Assembly (NCBI GenBank): GCA_013398615.1
Contig: VZSR01000245.1
Coordinates: forward strand, 294,496 to 358,495
Reading direction: 5' to 3'
DNA length: 64,000 nucleotides
Source of the DNA: Brachypodius melanocephalos
Taxonomy: Eukaryota; Chordata; Aves; Passeriformes; Pycnonotidae
The stretch's first letter is position 1, and each line of letters starts with the position of its first letter. Made by a program: the position numbers and the translations under genes. Below the pieces are notes generated by a model. The model was given only the letters and a program-made list of their open reading frames with translations. It did not search any database and was not told the origin of the DNA. Of the stretch, positions 1 to 64,000 are shown in pieces.

Positions 1-1726
1 ATGGGAATTGAGTCAGAAGCCATAGTTTCCTTTTCATAGTTCTTCAGCTAACAAAACCAAATTATGTGATTTTCACTTGTTCTATTCAAAAGAAACATTA
101 TAATTTGAACTGTCAAAATAAGATTAAATTATTATTTTGACTTACGTAGGAAAACACATTTTGAGAAAGCGACAATAACAAGTCTGAACATTATTTTGTT
201 AAAGTTACCGCACGTAAGCCAGTGTTGATTAATATGTTTACATATTAATTAGCACTAGTGTTAGAAAAATGATGGCGGATTTTAAGAAACATTGTTCTCA
301 TTTTTCTTTTAGCTTTTCCTTTCAAAATTAAGATTGTTGCTTAAAAGATGTACAAAACTCCCCCTGACCCCTTTCCCCTGAATATTTGAAAAGACAAAAA
401 GAGGCCCCATTTTTTCTGTGGTTTTCCTCCTGTGTATTGTGTAAGGTGAAGGTGAACTAGGGTATGTTTTACTCATTTTGCTGTAAAGCATTCTTGTGTT
501 CAGTCTCATGTTTGCTTCTCACAAGTTGATCAACAGATATATCTAAATCATTCCATTTCCTGGGCAGTTCTAAGCTGATTGTACAATAGTAGAGCTAAGA
601 GGTAGATTCAAAGTGCTAAATGCTCTCCTTGGCGAGAGCATTTCTTCATAAAGGTAAAATTTGGCTTAGAATTTGTTCTGTTCTGTGTTTATTCCAGCTG
701 TAAGGTGGAAGTGATACTCCTGTAACTAATGGAGTTAGGCAAGCGTTAAATCAGAATCTGGCCTTCTATTCTAATTGCAGTATATTTCAATGTCATTATT
801 AGATCAAGATTTTTTAGTTACACTGGACATTGATTAGCTCCTGAATATTTTGAAGATTGTACTACTTCATATTGTCTGATCATTTTGTCTCAATGAATAT
901 CTGAACTTCAATTTCCTCTATGCAAAATTATCAAAAGACCTCTATAATAGAATAAAGCAATCCTCCTTTATTTCACAACTGGTTTTGTACATCTCAAATA
1001 TAGCATTCTTTTAAACTGCTTTAGTGCTTTTATGTTGTTTGCTTGGTTTGACAGCTTACATACTTTAAGATGAAAGCTGAAATTTCAGAAATCATAGAAT
1101 TAATCTGATTTATACTGGTGGAACTTTGACTCGGACCAAAACAAAAGTCAGTTACCATGACATACATGAGTCATGACTTTTACTGGTAAATAAACTTCAA
1201 AATCATTAACAAGAGAAAAGTTTAGTTCAACATTATTTTCTGCCATTTATAGACAGAAAATAATGAAAAAGGCTGGGCTTAACTAGTCTGATGCTTGCAC
1301 CTCCTCCACATTGCTAATGTAAAAAAGATCTGAACTTATTCACTGCTCATTGCATATGTTCATTCGTGAACACTTGTAAGAGTGAAACCAAGCAGTGAAA
1401 TTCAGCTATGTTTGGCTCTAAAGTAACATTACATGAGCAGTACACACAATACTGGATATATTGAATTCAGTGGTTTTGGAAATAAAAAACCAAAGCGTAT
1501 GAAAACATTACTTCTTTGTACTACTTATACAAAGATCTTTTAATTACTCTGAAAGGCTGAGCTTCTATTCCTTCAGACTCTAATTAAAAGACAATATGCT
1601 GTAGTTCTACTGTTCTTTCTTCTTTTGACAAGTCATCATGGTGGATGAGCGTATGCTTACATTGCTTTACTAACAATAACCCACATATTCCTCCTATTCC
1701 CAAATCTTTGCTACTGATACGAATAG
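1..1726 (+). other. 3' part of the intron before exon 8
   Basis: AT-rich intron sequence. I searched for the upstream variable exons (6A, 6B, 7) and found no matching peptide, so they lie before the window. A short perfect hairpin sits at 1231-1265. The acceptor ends in ctgatacgaatag at 1726, with the pyrimidine-rich part set back at about 1686-1712. Nothing else was recognised. Confidence 0.75.
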
Positions 1727-58139
<56,413 letters not shown>

Positions 58140-61100
58140 GTGAGTGTGGACAGAAACCCCCTAGAGAGAAAACATTGGAATAGGAATGCTACGTGACATT
58201 CATTCAATAATATTATTTTCATTGCTATTTTCAATTCTCTGTTCAGAAAATTGTCTGCCAGGATATGGAGCGAGTTTGTTTGGGATTTGTTATTTTCATA
58301 TTTTACCCAAAGAACATGTCAGATTGTATCTTCCTTGTTCTTAAAGGAAAGATGAGGTATGCAGGGATGTAAAGGCTTTTTTGCTGTAATTTATTTGAAG
58401 GAACAGAGTAAACTATAATATAGTGCAAGCAAAAAGTTAAAAAGAGAGTCTTAAAATGCTTCTTTATGTTTATTTTATCAAGCTACGAGACCTTGACCAC
58501 ATCACCTATGTAAACCTAAAAGCCTTTTGCTGTAATGTTACAGATCTAACGTTATTTTTGTCCTGAACTTTGGAATGGGAAAGTAGATTCTAAGTGGAGC
58601 ATAAGATGGAGGAAACAAAATAGAAATATATTCCAGGCCGGTATATAAATTGATTATTGAGAAACTATGTAGATTGCTCTTGAGTATTTAATGATTTGCC
58701 ACGGAGTATCACATATATTCAAAGAAACACCGACATCAGTGAATCCTAGAAAAGACACCTCTAGGAATGTCAGTATTGGTAGTTTTTCAGAAAACTTTCC
58801 ATATTGTTACCTTTTCAGAACATGAAGCAAGATTTCCCTTTTTCTAACTAAAATAGCCTTTTAAAAGAATCTTCAAGTATTTTGTGTTTTTTTCCCTACA
58901 TGCCCATCGACTAAATCACTTTCCAGCCCTCTGAGATGTGGCAAAGAGCATACTGGAATAATATAACATAGTATTTGGTTTGATGGAGAAAATATCCTAC
59001 TTTGTCTCCCTTATTGTCCTTTGAGACCAGAGGGTACAGAGCCCAAACAGATGTCATTGTGTCCAGCTGGAAGTGCTTCACTGCAGTGTTTCTTTCTCAG
59101 GATGGGGCCCTGAGGATCAGCTCACCCCTTGGGAGCAGCAGCATTCTGATATTTTCAATCTTCTTTCCCCAAAATTGCACCAGACACACAAAACACGATG
59201 CCCTCCTGCTTGACTGCCTTACTAACAAGGATATTCCTTCTAATGTCCCAAGTTCATGACATTTTAAAAAAGATCTTGGCCTCATGAAGGGCTGCAGGGT
59301 TTGATTTTTTCTCTCTGGGAAAAGTACCAAAAATGTGACACAATCTTAAGAGTTGAGAGAAATAAAAAGATACTGGGAAAAGGGAATCTGTATGTCAATG
59401 GAATATAGAAAATAATAGACATTGTGGGAAAAAATTTTCCTGTGACCACTACTGAGAAAAATGTTAATCGTGACAACATCCAGGGTGGCACCCAATTATA
59501 TTCAGTGCTTTTAAAAAACCCACCTTGCATAATATTGTGGCCCATTGAACTTGATAGAAATTTTTCCATTGGTTTCAGTCATCTCTTTAATTTTCAGTGT
59601 TTCATGACCAAATTATATTGCACTCATTTTCTAAACACATTGCCTTATATTGAACTCCTTCATCCTTTGTTTCTCCCTGCAACTCATCTGTGTGGTTTAG
59701 AATCACTGTTTGTGATGATTAGGCCGTGAAATTTAATTCAAGAACATGAAGTTCAGACTGTTTATCACTTGGTTGTCATTTTTTATTTCCTGTAGTTTAA
59801 TATCCCATATTCTCTGCATTCACAAAGAGAAGCTTCCAAGTGTATTATTTTGGAAGTTTATATAAATTGTAATTACTTTCCTCCCTCTTCCTCAAGTTTG
59901 AGTACATGCCAGGGTATTTTCCCTGTTAAGATATCTTCCCTCTTAATTTCAGTTCCATTTAAAGAGATTTCAAGCTGAGATATCATCAAGAGTTGTTTTG
60001 TCAGGGGGAGTTGCTGCAGTGGGAGGACAGGTCATGCTTTTAAACAAAACATGCATTTTTTCTCTTCCTTTTCTTCCCACACATTTTTCCCCCAATGTTT
60101 TTCTTATTATGTCAGCATGCTTTGGTCTCTGCACCCCTTTTAGGAAAGACACACCATACTAAGGATAATTCAATGCAGTGAGTATAGAAAATGCAGTAAG
60201 AGTGGAAAAACATTTTGGCATCATCCCTGTCACTGTTGAGGAGAGAAGTAGGTTTGCTCACTTGCATATTTTAAAGGTTTGACCATGAGATATTTTTTAA
60301 TTAATACAAGGGTTTCAAAGCCCCCTTATCTACTGGCAGAGATAACCAATTTTTGTCACATTTAGTGCCATGCATTTTTAACTAGCTTGTTGTTTCCCCT
60401 GCGCTGTACACAAGGACCCGAATGTTCAAAGGCATCAAAGGCTGCAAATTCCGGTAGCGCTGCATTATTAATGCTGTAACCTCCACCCAGGGTCTGGCAC
60501 TCACACTCAGCAGAACCTCTTGAATCCAGCTGCCACACTGAGAGCAGTCCCTTTCTTCTGCTTTTAATGAAGAAAAATGGAAAACCAAAATGTACCTACA
60601 CATGCTTCTCTCTAATTTGATATCAAAGGTCTAACATGCAGATATTCTAAATAGCCAGGAAGGTGCTCATGACTTCTCTAACCTGTGCCTTAGAATGTGC
60701 ATAGGAATTTACAACAGAGGGGAAACAGAACGAGTAATATAAACCCCACACTTCCACAAAACCTAATGAAATAAATTTGCCTTTCTAATTTCGATTAATT
60801 TGTGATAATTACACTGAACACTGTGCTGTTCTTCTACCACAGCACGTTATAAGCCATCATAGTTAGAGATCAATGCAAACCCAGCATCTGCAGAACCCAA
60901 GCATTCATTCTGTAGCTTCTCAGAGGTCAGACCTGGTTTACTGCATGAAAAAGTCTGCTGTTAGAAAACCACTATACTCATCTGGGATTAAATTTCTTCC
61001 TGTTATATTGTTCTAAAAAACTTTCCAAAGTAGTACACTAATAAGGAGTCCAACACAGTAAACAAGTGAGATCAATAGTTCTCATGCTTAATCATTGATT

Positions 61101-64000
61101 TACACTGCAGATGGAAGTGAGAGGACAAAATCAATTGAGTATCCTGGCTCTGAGTTTAGAAACATGTTTGATAAGTGTTCACAGACAATTTTATGTGTGC
61201 ATATCATTTTTACACACATCTATGTGTAGGCACTGCCAAGGTACCTAATCAAGGTGTGTCTGCGACAGTTTAGGCTACCTGAATATCCATCCTAACAAAT
61301 TACTTTTAATAACTTTACATAACCTACTGACTGTGATTTTTTTCTCATCCTTCTCCATCTCTCCAACATGCTTGTAAAAAAGAGCCCTCCCAGAAAATGC
61401 AGCCTTTAGAATTTCTCTCAATTAAATTTAGTTTCCAAGGAGACATTACATGTAACATATATGCAGACCTATGCAAAAGAGATTCTCTTCTAGAGTTACA
61501 ATTTCTCTCTCTTTTTTTTTTCAGTTGATTGGTTTTTTGGGGTTTTTTGTGAGAATGGCAAAAAGGAGCAAAATTTGCTTTTCACAACCCAGTTAGTTGC
61601 AAAGTTGCCTCTCATTGTTATAAAATGAAACACCATGTGCCAGAATTTAACCGAAAGGTGGCAGTCTTCCATCCACTATCCCTGTGCTTTGTATGGACAG
61701 TTCTCTAGAACTGATCATAAGGAAAACAACACTTTTTAAACCTTAAAACTTTTTAATATTTTTTTTTTTAATTTTAACTTCTAAACTACTTTGCCTAGCT
61801 TGGTAGGAACCATTCTGCTTGCTTAATCCAAGGATATTTTTCAGAATTGAGCATGTCTGCAAAATGCCATGATCCTTTGTAGTTTAGGATGTCTGTCTTT
61901 CCTTTTTGAAATTCTGTCAGAGGAAGGCTTTGCGTAAGAAAGACCACAGTAACTTTTAAAAGATCTGAGCTACTAACAAAAGAGAGAAAAATCTCCAGTG
62001 ATGGAATAAACCTATTATTAGATCATAAAATCCATTTCCCAACAGAACATGAAATATTTCCCATGGAGAAGTTCCATCAGATTCTGAATTAATGCCATTG
62101 TTACTAAAAATGAAAAGAAAGATGAGGCCAACAACAGCTATAGATTACACAGCTTTTAGCAGCTATAAATATGTGCTCTGTAAATATATATCAGCTACAA
62201 TCTTCTCCATCAAAAAATTGTTTCACTCCCTGAACAGTTACCTAAACCAAAACAGCGTGTTACAGTACCTAATACTTGGAATATAAAAATCACTATCAGA
62301 TAAAACAAGGACACCATACATGGAAGAGGCCCATTTTTTAGTAGAACTGTGATATAGCAATATTAATGTGAGATGAAATTTAACTGGTCTCATCTTACAC
62401 AAATGCCCTTTAAGGGAACATATTGACATTTCCTAGCCCTTCCAATTTCTCAGTTTTCCACACTGCTGCTCACTGGGGGGCTGCTGTGCACAGAGCCAAT
62501 GTCACTGTGAGTGCTGGAGCAGGTGCCCCAAGCTCCCCTGGTGCTCCCAAGTGTAGGTCACAGGGAGCCCAGTGTTGCATGATAGAATGAAGATGTGTTT
62601 GTCAACAGGAAGGATAAGAACTGTGTTATAAATAACTGTGGATCCTCATAAAATACAATATAAGGATATAAGGCAGAAAGGCAGAAGAAGAACTCTCTCT
62701 CTGAGAAGCTGCCAAGGGGTTACACTGCACAAGTGCTTGTCGGCAAAGACTGGGACACAGACACAGTGCTCTTGTGTCACTGCTTGATTTTTTCCTGCCA
62801 CCTTTGGAAAAGTTTTATATAGTGGACTCTGTGGATATAGTATAGCTACTAACTCAAATAATACATTTTAGCTGATTCCAGACTTCATTCTCTGTTGCTA
62901 CAAAAATCTCCTTTGATTGACAGTAGGCATGGACAAAACCCCCATGCTAATGATGCTGCAGACTCAGTAAATGCTGTGCAGAGAATAAGGAAATAAAGAC
63001 TATGAATTTTCCTAGAAAACATACTTAATGCTTATTGACCTGAAGCATCCACTATAGGTTTGATTTTCTTTTAAAATGAATGCTACATCACAGAAGTAAA
63101 TTAATATTAAATACTAAAAGAGATCTTAATTTTTGAGGTTCCTACAAATTCAAGTATATCTAATAAAACATACCAGAATTTCTAAATTTCACCCTTTAAT
63201 AGTGCCCTTTGTAAAGGGCATTTTAATATTGCTCCTAAAATGTTGGTTATCTGTTAATTATCCTAGTCTGGAATTCAGTTGAGGGGTACTGAAATGTTTT
63301 CCTTTAAGCTAATGAAATATTTGCACTGGGCCAAATTCTGGTCCCAGTGAGGTTATCATGCTGCTGTGAGCTTCTCTGAAAAAAAGTTCAGTACCTACAC
63401 CATAAGTTTTGGTTTAAGATTGTATTACATGATTTATAGTTTTATACTGACCACGTGAAAATGACAGACATGCATGAATTAACTGAATTGTCATAAAATG
63501 AAGAGGGGTGTGCAGGTCACACAGGAAAGGAAGGATACACAAATTTATTCCAAGTCTGTGAATTCGGTAAATGACTGGGTAAAATGCATTTTCAGCACTG
63601 AACTACTGTTGTTCATAGATGTAATTACTAGGAACATTGATTTGGTTTGGAAAAGGAATATACTTGGGGGGAAAAATCCTTTGGGATAGGAGTATGCATT
63701 TCTTGTCTAAGCACTCCATAACAATCACAAAGCATATTCTGTTATCCTTCCATGATTTGTGTCTCTGTGATGCTAATAACTAAATATTCTACTAACAGAA
63801 GAGTTTTCTATAAAAGTTTATGCATCAGACCACTGAGCTAGAAAATAATTGGTCATAACTAAACCTTAAAATGAAGAGTTGAAAAGACAGTCCTTGAGAT
63901 CATGCAATGTATTAGCTCTGAAGGAGGCTAATTATCTTAAATGTTCACTTAATAGTGCACAATCTTTGACTTGCACAGATTTTCTTTTCATATATTATCA
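58140..64000 (+). other. 5' part of intron 49 (at least 5.9 kb)
   Basis: No exon, mobile element or second gene recognised. This is the longest non-coding stretch in the window. A complex (non-repetitive) segment at 60420-60640 has three (A/T)(A/T)CAAAG words and is listed as a possible regulatory element. A T/G-rich tract lies at 61510-61550. Around 62465-62580 the sequence is GC-richer and unassigned. Confidence 0.7.
60420..60640 (+). promoter_or_regulatory. Possible SOX/TCF-responsive intronic element (speculative)
   Basis: TTCAAAG at 60425-60431 and ATCAAAG at 60434-60440 lie 9 bp apart in the same orientation, and a third ATCAAAG is at 60622-60628. The second also fits the TCF/LEF core (cATCAAAGg). 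SOX9 drives collagen XI genes in cartilage, and paired SOX sites are typical, but such 7-mers occur often by chance. Only motif density and sequence complexity support this. Confidence 0.2.

Overview
The window is an internal part of one vertebrate gene, COL11A1 (collagen type XI alpha 1 chain), read entirely on the + strand. The source is almost certainly a bird. The introns carry CR1 LINE 3' ends with the typical avian tail (a TTAAAGGTTCCTTCCAACC-type block followed by ATTCTATG-like units) and two LTR copies of families I recognise from avian genomes. The introns are AT-rich and no other gene is visible on either strand. I cannot fix the species; a passerine or other neoavian bird is plausible.

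Layout: 1-1726 is the end of an upstream intron. Exon 8 (usual human numbering), an acidic, tyrosine-rich and alternatively spliced variable-region exon, lies at 1727-1972. Exons 9-13 (4567-8664) encode the end of the variable region, the minor N-terminal triple helix and the N-telopeptide-like linker. The major triple helix begins inside exon 14 (8832-8888) and runs without a Gly-X-Y interruption through exon 49 (58086-58139). From 58140 to the window end is the 5' part of a large intron. In all I placed 42 consecutive exons: 2763 coding bases, 921 codons, of which 726 residues (242 triplets) belong to the major helix. Every junction is GT-AG and phase 0. From exon 15 on, every exon starts with a Gly codon and is 45, 54, 90 or 108 bp, as in fibrillar collagens. 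The order matches the human alpha-1(XI) chain as I remember it, with no exon missing. Exons encoding the signal peptide, the TSP-N/laminin-G-like domain and exons 6A/6B/7 lie upstream; the rest of the helix and the C-propeptide lie downstream.

The product is secreted, trimerises with alpha-2(XI) and alpha-3(XI) (or with collagen V chains), and nucleates and limits the diameter of cartilage and vitreous collagen II fibrils. Function-related sites visible here are the Tyr/Asp/Glu-rich variable exon, the N-terminal helical cross-link lysine (K84, here in a KGNR rather than KGHR context), and a GFPGER integrin-binding motif at helix residues 499-504.

Non-coding content consists of three sizeable CR1-related copies and fragments, two ERV-type LTRs (21909-22270 and 44591-45377), a GGAAT microsatellite, an A-rich low-complexity tract, a 72-bp tandem repeat beside an unusually GC-rich exon, a 22-bp tandem repeat directly before a splice acceptor, and several short perfect hairpins. 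I found no undescribed biological system: this is a well-known gene with a few local features worth checking. All positions were read by eye without alignment software, so repeat boundaries are approximate while exon boundaries are exact readings of GT/AG sites.
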